Shown: piece by piece, positions 43,575-54,908 of the stretch | Layout: every line of letters begins with the position of its first letter | How positions within the stretch are numbered: position 1 is the first letter of the stretch | DNA from: Hexactinellida sp. DTS-2022 | Lineage: Eukaryota > Porifera > Hexactinellida | DNA: 64,000 bases | Direction of reading: 5' to 3' | NCBI GenBank assembly: GCA_028753945.1 | Contig: JAPNXP010000002.1 | Span: 15,259,624-15,323,623, forward strand | Translations under genes and position numbers: made by a program | Notes under the pieces: generated by a model | What the model saw: only the letters and a program-made list of their open reading frames with translations | What the model was told of the DNA's origin: nothing | Database searches by the model: none

Positions 43575-46475
43575 ATGTCGGCTCTACTGTTCCGCTCTGC
43601 CATAAGAGCAGCTGGTCTCACCACGCGTGTATTCAGGCCTGTCATGGCGAGACCCGTTTTGGGTGTCAGACACAAGTGGCAGGGAGGAGGTAGGCAACCA
43701 ACCAATCAGTTTATACAGTACAGTCTGTTCTCTCTAATTGTCCACTTTTCTAATAGTCCAAATCAACTATTTATATATCTGTAATAGTCCATATTCTATA
43801 ATAGTCCACTTATTTACTTGTCCAAATCAACTATTTATTTATATGTAATAGTCCATATTCTCTAATAGTCCACTTTGAGCCAATTGACCACTGGTGGACT
43901 ATTAGAGAGAACAGTGTATAGTTTTAGTTTCAGAGTATAATACGGAGTATAATACAGTTTACCAGTTATGCAGAGTATATAATACAGTTTTTACCAGTTT
44001 ACAGTGAATGAATAGCAGGCGTCTAGATTCGTATACGTTAGTTAGGCGCGCAAAATCAGAATATACATTTTAGCGCATAATTTTATCCAGCCAATTTTCT
44101 GGGCGCCTAAATTTAGTTTTGCTCGAACGCGCCTTAATTATATGGAAATATCTCGATTTTCGCGCGCCTAGAAAGTTTCCATTTTATGAATGCGCTTCTA
44201 AGCACGCCTGAATGAAACTTCATTTAATAGCATACCTGGATATTATACATTGTACTCTCGTTATAACGAAGTGCTTGGGACCTGTAAATGCCTTCGTTAT
44301 ATCCGGATATTCGTTATAAGCGGATAATAATTAATGTATTTAGTGCTCTGGGGAAAATCTCCATTTCGTTATATCCGACTTCGTTATAACGGGAGTTCAC
44401 TGTAGTTTGCATTAACTGACAAGCTGTTTAATCAGCTGTTAGTTGTGCTAAATTTGAGAGGGAAAATTAACTGTTGAGTTTTGCTCAATTGGCCAGTCAC
44501 CCTCTAACATTTCTATTTGTATTCTATCAACTTTTTGACGCCCGAAAATTTGTATTTGTAATAGTTAATTTAAGTTTATTTTATTTGTATTTAATATACA
44601 GTCAGGTCTGCTAATTGTGAACATTAAACTTTATTGTGAACAAGCCCTATGGTCCCAATTTAACAACTTACATATGGTTTATATTAATTAAGTTGAGTTC
44701 GTTTATTATAAAGTCTCTATTTTTGAACACAATTTTGGTCCCTTGAATGTTCACAATAAGAACCTGACTGTATTAATATGACTCCGCTTAATAAGGTCAG
44801 TTTTGTTCCAGGTAGTTTGACCCATTAAGCGGAGAAATCTATTATCCGGTGGCTCTATTAATTAAGCTGAGTATACTGTATGTTGTTATTATTGTCCCAC
44901 AGACCATATTCCCTCACAAGAGGAACAAGTAACTGGTTTGGAAAAGTTAGAGTACGATGCTCTGATGGCCGGAGTAGAGGTCAGTTCTATTTATAGATTC
45001 TACTTATAGTATGCAACTACAGTAGACAAGTTAGTTGTTAGTAATTGTACACAGTGTATTATACAGCCATTTGTAAATACGCTCCTAATCCTGGTCTGAT
45101 CCAATTTGCATACGCCTAAATCACAAATTAAAGTTACGGTATAGGTAAGGGTGACCAGATGGCTTTGACCGAAAACCGGGACATTTTCCATTTTTTGGCC
45201 AAAAAAACTGGACATTCCTGGACACGTAAATCCAAAACCTGGACAAATCTAAAACCGCGATAAATCTCATATTATGAGCGTAGGAGTGCTAAAATTGTAT
45301 ATTCCATACTCTGATATATAAGAGTATATAATTTCATGTTAAAATTGTTCACTCAAATTCACGATAAGCCATTGTTTATACTCTATTCTACTTTAGTAAT
45401 ATAGAAAATATATCTCACTTTATAGACACTCTCGTTAAGGATACAAATGTTGAAATGAAGTTGACAAATTTCTATGATAAATGAGGAATACAAATGAGAC
45501 CAACTATGAACTTATGACGAATTATATTTTTCAGAGTTTGATGTTTTCTTAAGTAGGTCCTCGTTAACAGAAATAGTATTAAAAAACTCTGTGCATGAAT
45601 CCTCCAGTTGCATTGGATCAGTAAAAAAAACTGGACAAAACTGGACAAATCACAAACCTGGACAATTTCTAAATTTTTCCCAAAAAACTCGACTGTCCAG
45701 GGTAAAAATTGGACAATGGTCACCCTAGGTATAGGAGAAAATTCAAAATTTTCGCGCTCCTGGATAATTCCTTGAATTTGTAGGTATATATTAGGTACTA
45801 CATTAGAACCTACGAACACCATAGTCAAAATGTATTCGCCTTATCCGGAATTGGTATTTACCAATATCATTTGTATTGAAAATTATGATTATAGTTGTTG
45901 TTGTTATTGTTGTTGTTGTTATTATTCTTGTTGTTATTCTTGTTGTTGTTGTTGTTGTTATTGTCTGTTTGCTTTGTAGGACCCGTGGAACATGGAAGTT
46001 CCCGAGTACGGGATAGCTACTAAAGAGAGTCCCAATATTGTATTTTCTATGTTCGAAGAGAGAATTATGGGTTGCATTTGTAAGTATTAACTTAATTATT
46101 CTATTAATAGAATACAAGCTGCTTACAACTTACATAACTTATACAGTAGATGCCGGTTATAAGCACATCGTCGGGAACTGTACTTAATGTGCTTATAATC
46201 GACATAGATTATACAGGGTATATGGCAACCGTTTTACAACATAGTGTTCTTATATCCGATATGTTCTTATACCCGGTGTGCTTATATCCGACTTCTACTG
46301 TATAAGGACAAATAAAATAATTAGAATATACTAGTGTTGTTGTTGTTGTTTCCTAGGTGACGACGAACAGACGTACGTGCTCTGGTGGAAGCTCCACAAG
46401 GGAGACCCAGTGAGATGCGAATGCGGGCGCTGGTTCCAACTGAAGAAAGGAAATCCGACTAAACTCGATATTTAA
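43575..46475 (+). CDS. COX5B: Cytochrome c oxidase subunit 5B, mitochondrial
   Basis: Exons 43575-43689, 44903-44979, 45980-46079 and 46357-46475 (phases 1, 0, 1) give 136 residues (human 129). It is the zinc-binding nuclear-encoded subunit of respiratory complex IV on the matrix side. The N-terminus is a basic mitochondrial presequence (MSALLFRSAIRAAGLTTRVF). Family landmarks: QEEQVTGLEKLEYDA, DPWNMEVPEYG, RIMGCICDDEQ and LWWKLHKGDPVRCECGRWF. The zinc ligands GCIC and RCECG are recognisable, but the second pair is CxC where the family has CxxC. Intron 2 carries a hAT-like element nested in a MITE. Confidence 0.95.
44035..44222. repeat. GCGCGCCTA-rich dispersed repeat
   Basis: Contains 'ttaggcgcgcaaaatcag', 'gggcgcctaaatttagtttt' and 'cgcgcgcctagaaagtttcc'. 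The same motifs appear at 36380-36480 and 40100-40260 in the NHL inverted duplication. Non-coding; family not known to me. Confidence 0.7.
45146..45727. mobile_element. hAT-like non-autonomous element
   Basis: 582 bp with inverted ends TAAGGGTGACCA and TGGTCACCCTA. It is flanked by a perfect 8-bp direct repeat, GGTATAGG, at 45138-45145 and 45728-45735. The host is an 'aggagcgcg' MITE whose two halves join cleanly when the insert is removed. An 8-bp duplication is typical of hAT transposons. The interior has repeated 'ctggacaaa' motifs and no transposase. It lies in COX5B intron 2. Confidence 0.9.
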
Positions 46476-46858
46476 ACTAATTCTATATTTAGGTTCAGTT
46501 CCTATAGGAACTATGATTACACAAGTCTGTTATCTTGTACGAATGATAACTTATGGGTTATATAATAACTTAACTTAATATCAATTTAGAAACTTATACA
46601 GTAAATACCTTTAGAAAGTGAACACCCTGGGGACCAGCCAAAATGTTCACCTTTGAGAGGTGTTCACTTTTCATGATTTATCATAACGTGTGTCTAATTC
46701 AATGGGGAATTTGGGACCGAGAAAAAGTGTTCATATTTTGGAGTTGTTCATTTCTTGAAGGTGTTCACTTTTGGAGGTTTACTGACGATAATAATTCTAA
46801 TTTGAATGTTTGTAACTTTGTTACCTATAGCTTCCTAACAACCAAATATTCAACCGGA
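46476..46858. other. COX5B to cyclin B3 intergenic region
   Basis: Contains an inverted-repeat element at about 46590-46790 with 'gttcacctttgagaggtgttcac'; a related piece is at 13660-13810. The open frame that extends the cyclin reading upstream of 46859 runs through this element and is not protein-coding by my reading. Confidence 0.65.
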
Positions 46859-49800
46859 ATGCTGAAACGCAAGAATCCTGACAGTTTCCAATCGGGCACA
46901 ATTGGTCCCCCGGCCAAAAGACAAACCCTCTGTGACATTACGAATAATGTCATTTCCGACCCCAAATGTACCATTGTACCTAGGTCCCCTATAAAATTGG
47001 AAAAAGTTATAGTGCCTCCTAATGTTGTGTTTGAGTTCAAAGGATCCGACTGCAAGGTGCGTAGCAAGGATTGTTTATTGTTTTGTTTGTTTGTTTGTTT
47101 GTTAACTTGGGGTGTTATCTGGGGTGAGGTTGGTTTGTTAAGCAGGGATTTATTTAGGTCCTTGGCCGGCAAATGTGCTTGCAGTGTGATTCCATTTAGG
47201 TGCCGGGTTGGCACTTAATTTGATGCCAGGTCTATGACAAGATTTTTCTCGCCATAAAAATTCCTGGATAAACCCCTGGTTCATAGTTTACGGTTAAGAC
47301 TAACTACTCATCTACTCAACCTAATCTTATAGAAAAATTTGCTTATTAAGACTCAGCATTTTAAATATCCCCATAAGTTGGCTTTGGCGGATACATTTTT
47401 CGAAATTTAGTTGCTAGAAACAATTTTGTTACAGAAATTTTGCTGACGAGATTTGATATATATGTACAGTGGTGTTCGTATAAGTTGCATTTTGGACTAA
47501 TTTGCTTGCTAATAGGCGAACTTTCTATTAGAGCAGTGTTCGCAACCTCTAATTTTCCGGCCGAAAATTACTTTTTGCGGCCGGCAGAATTTCTTCAAAT
47601 ACAATTATGTTTTACATAATATCTTTTGGATTTGAAATTCCTTGTAGGCCTTTGAATTTCAATGAAATATTTTCGTCACTGCACTATTCAGAGCCTAGTC
47701 TATCAATTTGGGCGGGGAATGGTAATCTCTGTTTATATATATGTTATGTCGATTTTGTTAAATGTTGATTTCACAATATCAACATCTGACAAATTCGACA
47801 TAACATATACACATTTAATTTGAAAACTATCATTATATTATACAGTGGAACCTCGTTAATACGAACACCAACGGACGGTAAAAATTTGTTCGCTTTATCG
47901 TATTAACCGGAGTAATACCATTCGATAGCCATTGTAGGGACTTGATTTTGTGGATCTGTTTGTTCGTATTATCAGGAAATTCGTATTAAATGTGTTCGTA
48001 CTAACGAGGTTCTACTGTACGTAATTTGTTAATTAGGGTTATCCACATCTTTGAACAATAAAACATTAGTATATACTATACTACATAAACCACCAAAATA
48101 ATTATACTATAGGGAATTTTTGCCAATTTTGTTACAACTGTGGGTTATAGAAAATTGGCTTCGAGATTCAAAAAGGTTGCGGAACACTGATTAGAGGAAC
48201 AGAATTAACATTAAATGCTCGCTTGGGGACTGAAATAACTTGCTAATAGGCAATATTGCTATTAGGCGGACACCACTGTATGGATTATTATATCTAACAA
48301 CATTCGCTGGCCGTTCAAACGTTATGTAACGTTTCCAATGGGGTTAACCAATGTGTGACAGACATTCGTTTTGGTCCTACAAAATTGCACACAATTGGTT
48401 AAGATTCACTTATTGAAAGTTTTTACCACATTTATAGGAAAATTTAGGTACCGATATGATTACTGTACAGTGGATGCCGGTTTTAAGAACATCGTCGGGT
48501 ACTGCATATAATGTTCTTATAACCGGCATAAATTATATAGGGTATATGGCAACCGTTTTCCAGTAGAATGTTCTTATAACCAATGTTCTTATACAGTAGA
48601 TGCCGGTTATAAGAACATTCTACTGGAAAACGGTTTCCATATACCCTATATAATTTATGCCGGTTATAAGAACATTATATGCAGTTCCCGACGATGTTCT
48701 TATATCCGGTGTTCTTATAACCGGTATCCACAGTATGATAGAATACTAATTATATATTATCGCATATAGAGTGTATCAGCTGTGGATAAGTCTGCTATTT
48801 TGTCTCCGATGCTTATCTCTCCCGATTCTGAAACAGATAATAACAAGAGTTCTGACGTCACTAGCATGATTAGTCCAGCCTCCTTCATGAGTGTAGAGCA
48901 ATCCAGTTCGGACATAAGTAAGTTTAAAGCCCCCCCCCGCATTAAACCTATTGCCATGGGTTTACTTTAACGGTTATAATTATCGGTATAACAAATTTAG
49001 TTAAAAGTCTTACCAAAATTCGTTATACCTCTAAAAACAAAATTTATGAAATGTCTCACAGATTTCCATAACCAAAATTACTAAAAAGTCTAACAAAGTT
49101 ACTGAAAAAAAGTCTAATAAAATCATTGAAAATTGAGAAGATTCCAAATTTTCGAGCTCCTAATTAAATTTTCCAAATATATTGCTCCAAAAGGAGCGTC
49201 TCGCGCTCCTGGATAATTCCTTGAAGGTGTCTGCCAATTATGATGGTATTGTTTTATATATGGGGCATTCAAACGTCACGTAACGCTTCCAAATGAGTAA
49301 ATTAACTAAAATGTGACTTAATTATTGTATTTTGACTTGGTCAAAGAAATATCGCCAGTCATGTTCACTTATTTTGAGTCCGTAAATGTTTGGGTCCGCT
49401 TTATTTTGAGATTACGATTTCATGATTTTTTGTTGAATATTTATAATTCACAATCAAGTGTTTACTTTGCTTGAAAGGAATCTGCTCTACTCTAATTAAT
49501 TGGCGCATTTCACTTAATTACAATTTGCTATGAACTTTTTGCTATGTTAATCCTTTACATAAATTCCATTCCAATTCCATTCTTATTGGAGCTAAATATA
49601 AAATTTTATATTTTTTTAATTTTTTACACGGATTATAGGATCCATTAAATTCCAATTACACACAACTGTAACTAGATTGGATTTTTTTCCCTTATAAATC
49701 AATTGGTAATTAATTATTACGTATTTAATATTTTATATTTGTATAAGCTATGGAGTGTATACTTGCCCCTATTTATTGGAATACAACATTTGGTTATTTC

Positions 49801-52800
49801 TTGCTAGATTATTCTAACAAAGGTAGTTTTTAGGGACCGTTTAAACGTTTCAAACGTTACGTAACGCTTCAACAGACTATCTTTCTTATTTTATAAAATG
49901 GTTAAAATTGAAGGAAAGCATTTAAATTCGGGAATTTGCGTTTCGTAACGTTTGACAGGTCATAATTTAGCTTATTTATATTTTATGGAGAATTGCTCAA
50001 ATATCTATATTATTAAATCTCGATTGTTGTGTGTGTGTTTGTTTGTGTGTGTGTGTGTTTGTTTGTTTGTCCGGATTGTATTAAAGTGACGGGGGGATAG
50101 AAACCGCATTAATATATGAGATATTCACTAACTTTCAAATGTTATAATTGGTAAACAAATGTTATAATAGGTAAACAAGTATGCTGAACTGCCTGAATAC
50201 GAATTTCGCATTTACAAATTTATAATATGAATATTTGTTGTTGTTGTTTACACAAAATAGGTAAACAAATTAATGAAATTCAAAATCAACCTAGAAGTTA
50301 GCTTTCAATGTTATAATAGGTAAACAAGTATGCTGAACACGAATTTCGCATTTACAAATTTATAATATGAATATTTGTTGTTGTTGTTTACACAAAATAG
50401 GTAAACAAATTAATGAAATTCAAAATCAACCTAGAAGTTAGCTTTCAATGGTATTAGAGGTTAACAAGTATGCTGAACACGAATTTCGCATTTACAAATT
50501 TATAATATGAATATTTGTTGTTGTTGTTTACAAAAATAGGAAAACAAATTGATGAAATTAAAAATCAACCTAGAAGTTAGCTTTCACCGGGTATTATAGG
50601 TAAACAAGTATGCTGATCACGAATTTCGCGTTTATAAATTTAGAATATGAAAAGCAAGTTTAAAAAATTGAAATCATATAAAGATCTATATAACGTCCCT
50701 TTCTACCATTTTCCATGGCAGAAAGGGTGAAGAGTAAGGCCGCATAGCGGCCGTTAACTTGAGGTGCGTAGCACCGATCTGTTGCAAAGCGACCGAGACC
50801 GAAGGGCTCGTTAAGTGTATATTTATATTATTTATTTATTATTTATTATAGGACAGAAACCGCAGCATGGGAAGGAACAAGTGGTAGCAACCCAATCACT
50901 CAAGCAGGAGAAAGAAACCGGACAAGAAGACTTGTGCGAGATTGATATTCAGGTTTGGAATAACTAACTACTTTACAAACTACTGTACAAACTACTGTAT
51001 ATACAAACACTATATACAGTAGAATTGTATACACAAACACACTATTATTTAGTTGACTACTGTATAAACACAAACACACTAATGACACTATATACAGTAT
51101 ACAGTTATACAGTATATCGTTAGTATGAATTCCGGTTAATACGAACAATATTTCAATCCCTTCAAAGTCTTATACAAATGACACTGGTTAATACGAATTA
51201 TGGATAAGGCGAACATAAAATCATTTAATATTTAGTAATTTTACATTGCATAATATCGTTTGAACGGTCAGAGTGAGTTTTACAAGCTAACTACTGTAAT
51301 TACCACTATACACCTAACCATATAACATTTACTATACAGCATTACTGACAGTATAATACAATGTGTCTCCAGGAGAAATCCAATCCCTTCTACGCGTGGG
51401 AGTACGCAGGAAAGGTGCACACCTACATGCTACGTCACGAGCTCAGACACAGGCCCGCCCCCTACCTGACGCGACACACGCAGCTCACTCTGGCCATGCG
51501 ACAGATCCTGGCGGACTGGATGGTAGAGCTACAGGAGAGCTTCGAGTTGTATCACGAGACGCTTTATCTGGCTGTCAGGCTTATGGACAGGTGCGACCAG
51601 GGATATGTACACACTGCCGTAGGGGATAGGTTATAAGGCTCCGACAAATACAGTTGAAACCGGTTTTTTCTAACCATTTCTTTTCAGATAAAAATAGTAA
51701 GAAAAAACCGATGGAAAATACAGTATACTAGTTGGAATTTCTTACAAAAGATTGCATTACTAATAGTTAGAATAAACCGATAAGTTAGAATAACCCGAGT
51801 TAGAATAAACCGGTTTCGACTGTACATAAGTTGGGGGTCCTAATTTGGGAAATCATAGCTGAACTAATTTATGGATAAAAATTGGGAAAATCGAAGTTGC
51901 TCTGTAATACGAACACATAACGAAATGGGGATTTTCTCCCAGAGCACTAAATGCATTAATTATTATCCGCTTATAACGAATATCAGGATATAACGAAGGA
52001 ATTTACAGGTCTCTAAGCACTTCGTTATAACGAGAGTTCCCTATTTTGTTGTTTACAAATAAACAACCAACCAACCAACCAACCAACCAACCAAACAACC
52101 AACCAACCAAACAACCAACCAAACAAACAAACAACCAAACAACACCAAACAAACAAACAAACACATACCTATACCTACCTCTCTCTCCTATACTATAACT
52201 ATACTATCTCCCCAGATATCTCTCTCTATTTAGCTATCCCCAGGTATTATTTGTATCCTATCCTATCCTCTGTCCCCCCAGATATCTCTCCCGGTCCCGA
52301 GAGGTTAGGAAGGAGCGTCTCCAGCTGCTGGCTGCCTGCTGCATGCTAATAGCCTGTAAGTACGAAGAGGTTAAGGTCCCCGCTATGGAGGAGTTTGTGT
52401 TCATTTGTGCGGACGCGTACGAGAGAGCCGAGTTCGTAGAGATGGAGAAGTCCATTTGCAAACAGCTAGACTACGATATTAATACCCCCGTAGCCTACAG
52501 GTTCTTACGGAGGTAAGCACTAAGCACCTACAGTAGAGCCTCGTTAGTAGAACCTAGTTAGTGGGAACACTATTCAGTCCCTTCAAAGCCTTTCAATACA
52601 AATTATATTGGTTAATAAGAACACTATCTCAGTATTTCAGTCCCTTCAAAGCCTTTCAATACAAATGATATTAGTTAATACGAATCTGGATAAGGCGAAC
52701 ATATTTTGAGGCCCCCTGGTTTTCGTAATAACAATTGAATTTCAATACACAACATTTCGATATAGTGTTTATGCAATAGCAAGTTGCTTTTGCACTAATT

Positions 52801-53470
52801 TGCTTGCTAATAGGCGAACTTGCTATTAGAGGAACAGAATAACATTAAATGCTCGCTTGGGGACTGAATAACTTGCTAATAGAGCAATATTTGCTATTAG
52901 GCGAACACACCTGGTTGATTATTGTATTCTTACAAAATTCACATAATTTTAATCATTTGTACAATAATACACTGCTAATATTTAATCTTGTGTATAAACA
53001 ACATATAATCTATTCGTTATATAATGTAGTGTCTTACCCTATTACCTTATGTCTTACCTTATAAGGACATATCTAATCTAGTGTCTACAACCCCTCTCAC
53101 ATTCCATAGGTACCATAAGGCCTCCAAGCAGGACATGGAACTACACACGCTAGCTCGCTACATTTCGGAGCTGACTCTCCTGGACTACACAATGTGTCTC
53201 GAGCTGCCATCCCGAGTGGCACTCGCCTGTCTGTACATAGCGCTTCGTATGAATAAGCAGGCGCTAAGTGAGGAAGTGCAAATAGTGTCTGGGGTAAAGG
53301 AGCTGGATATAATGCAGTTAGCTGAGCGTATAAACTGCATATTCCTAAAGGCATATCATACAGAGAAAAGCCTGAATGTTAAAAGCAAATACTCACATAG
53401 CGTATTCTTTCAGGTGGCTCTAAAACGCCCGCTTATTACCCTCATTCCAAAGGCTCAGACTAGTAACTAG
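46859..53470 (+). CDS. CCNB3: Cyclin B3
   Basis: Exons 46859-47056, 48770-48917, 50852-50952, 51373-51590, 52282-52512 and 53110-53470, phases consistent (0, 1, 0, 2, 2), give 418 residues. It activates CDK1/CDK2 in M phase. The N-terminus has a destruction box RQTLCDITN (residues about 21-29) for APC/C-dependent proteolysis and a basic patch AKRQ. The cyclin box N-terminal fold runs through MRQILADWMVELQESFELYH and ETLYLAVRLMDRYLS, then CCMLIACKYEEVKVP. The C-terminal fold has TPVAYRFLRRYHKAS and LHTLARYISELTLLDY. The ELYHETLYLAV and ARYISELTL blocks and the SKYSHSVFFQVA ending match B3 rather than A or B1/B2. The donor at 51590 is GTGCGA, chosen because it alone restores RYLSRSREVRKERLQLL. 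The two large introns are repeat-rich. Confidence 0.92.
47534..48189. mobile_element. hAT-like composite element in cyclin B3 intron 1
   Basis: 656 bp bounded by CAGTGTTCGCAACC and the inverted GGTTGCGGAACACTG. It interrupts a family F MITE and is flanked by 7 identical bases, ATTAGAG, on each side. Inside are a repeat shared with 40505 and 41130 ('ttcagagcctagtctatcaa'), a palindrome at 47740-47812 (gttatgtcgaattt-type arms) and a complete family A MITE at 47842-48020. It has no transposase. Confidence 0.85.
48472..48733. repeat. Two abutting family E MITEs
   Basis: One copy runs to about 48595 and a second, in the opposite orientation, begins at 48597 with 'tacagtagatgccggttata'. They share 'ataccctatataattt' and 'gcagttcccgacgatgttct' cores and lie immediately upstream of cyclin B3 exon 2. 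Confidence 0.8.
49137..50700. other. Repeat-rich remainder of cyclin B3 intron 2
   Basis: Holds an 'aggagcg' MITE end (49137-49215), scattered 'aacgttacgtaacg' palindromes (49270, 49855, 49940), a GT microsatellite (50025-50070) and the 140-bp tandem repeat. No coding exon was found. Confidence 0.7.
50126..50660. repeat. Tandem repeat, about 140-bp unit
   Basis: The motif 'aaacaagtatgctgaa' recurs at about 50173, 50322, 50462 and 50602, each with 'cgaatttcgcatttacaaat', 'ttgttgttgttta' and 'aaaatcaacctagaagttag' behind it. There are about 3.5 copies in cyclin B3 intron 2. Confidence 0.95.
50735..50815. repeat. Cluster of short GC-rich mini-palindromes
   Basis: ggccgcatagcggcc and ggtgcgtagcacc are perfect short hairpins in otherwise AT-rich DNA, followed by 'gcgaccgagaccgaagggctcg'. 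A similar cluster is at 59118-59190. No coding frame was seen. Confidence 0.75.
52040..52170. repeat. (CCAA/CAAA)n microsatellite
   Basis: Tetranucleotide array of ccaaccaa and aaacaaac in cyclin B3 intron 4, just downstream of a family C MITE. Confidence 0.95.
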
Positions 53471-53688
53471 GCTCGAATGCATGACAGTGGAATTAGCTAT
53501 CACTCACTCAAAACTCAGTATTTTTATTCTATCCCACGATCATATATAGACAGAGAGTCGTATTGATTTATAGCGAAGTTTGATCAAAACCTGTTCTATT
53601 GCATTTTACGAAATTTGTTGTACATGTATGTCTTTTGTTATTAAACAAACAATATTAATATTGCTTATTAGGTTTGTTAGCTAATTAG

Positions 53689-54908
53689 ATGTGTGATTTG
53701 ATCGGGCTGCGAAGCGGGAAGCATCCTTGTTACTTTCTATTCAAGGATTATATAACCTGCATTCACGAAGCCGGCCCCTATCCACAGGCCTGGCTCTGTT
53801 GGAAGCAGTTGGAGGATTATGAGGAGTGTGTGCACCATAGGAAGTTTGTGAGTAAACACAGCTGAGTGTACTGTATAGCTCTGTTAGTAGGAACACGGAT
53901 AAGGGGTATCGTATATACAGTCAACTCCGCTTAATAGAGCCATCGGTCAATCAGTTTCTCCGCTTAATCGGGCCAAAATTTCACAGGATTTATAGGACAG
54001 AATTACATTTTGGCTTACAATATTTTCGGTTAATCGGTTTCTCCGCTTAATCGGATCAAAACAACCTGGTCCCGAGGTGACTCTATTAAGCAGAGTCGAC
54101 TGTACTCCAATAATAGCCCCCCCCAAAGTTCGCAAATACAAATTTACTACCGGTACCTTGAGTAAATTTATTTATCTAATATTAGTCGCAATACGATTAT
54201 CAACGTATACTAAATAAATTGGATCAACATGTGATTTCTCGAAAAGTCACAAAATTATTGGTCAGAAATGGCCTAAAAAACAATAATCGCCTAGGCTACT
54301 ATTCGAATAAATACGGTATCAGTTAAGGAGTATTAAGGTTAATTCCCCTAGTCCAGTTATTCCCAACCGTGGACCCCCTATAGCAAATATTAGACATTCT
54401 GTGGACCTCTCCCATTAACCGTAATACTAATTTGAGATCTTGTGGAGCCAGGTTGGGAACCACTGCACTAGCCTATACAAATGCATTCAAGTGACTACGG
54501 TTAATACGAACATATTAAGACGGTCCCCTGGTGTTCCTATTAACAGAGTCTACTGTAGTTTCAAAGAACTAATTCAGTTCTTATAATAACAGTTCTATTA
54601 ACAACCCATAGCTAAGTATTAATTAAGGCCTGACATTAACATTAACCTAGTAGTTAGTAATACAAATAATCCAATTAACCGGAATTTCGTATTAACCTTG
54701 TTCGTACTAACGAGGTTCTACTGTATTCCCATTGACTTTTCTAATAATTCTTGACATTATATGAAAATATTTCTATAAAAACAATCTATACTAATAAGCA
54801 CTATCTTAGGCCGCAAAGGTGTCTCTGATAAAGCAAGAGAAGAAGCGACAGCAGCTGCGAGGAGTAAAGTTTGATTTCGAAACTAAACAGAACACTTCTA
54901 ATCTGTGA
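53689..54908 (+). CDS. NDUFS5: NADH dehydrogenase iron-sulfur protein 5 (complex I 15-kDa)
   Basis: Exons 53689-53847 and 54810-54908 join in phase 0 to 85 residues (human 106). It is an accessory subunit of respiratory complex I facing the intermembrane space, imported by the MIA40 disulfide relay. The twin CX9C signature is complete: CYFLFKDYITC and CWKQLEDYEEC. The second exon is a basic helix (KVSLIKQEKKRQQLRG), as in the family. The start MCDLIGLRSGKHP is the only ATG in the frame upstream of the first CX9C, and the N-terminus is shorter than in vertebrates. Other CHCH proteins are possible, but spacing and order fit NDUFS5 best. The intron holds MITEs and a small hAT element. Confidence 0.82.
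54354..54465. mobile_element. 112-bp hAT-type MITE (CAGTTATTCCCAACC)
   Basis: Ends CAGTTATTCCCAACC and GGTTGGGAACCACTG. It is inserted in a subfamily B pogo-like MITE, splitting 'ttaattcccctag' from 'gcctatacaaatgcat'. Flanking octamers ccctagtc and cactagcc match at 6 of 8 positions, an eroded 8-bp target duplication. It lies in the NDUFS5 intron. Confidence 0.8.

Noticed and set aside
46643-46858. N-terminal extension of cyclin B3 upstream of 46859
   Set aside because: The open frame crosses an inverted-repeat element; the ATG at 46859 gives a normal basic N-terminus just before the destruction box.
51591-51636. Reading cyclin B3 exon 4 on to a stop at 51636
   Set aside because: It would truncate the cyclin box. 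The GTGCGA donor at 51591 joined to 52282 restores the conserved RYLxxxxxVRKERLQLL segment in phase.
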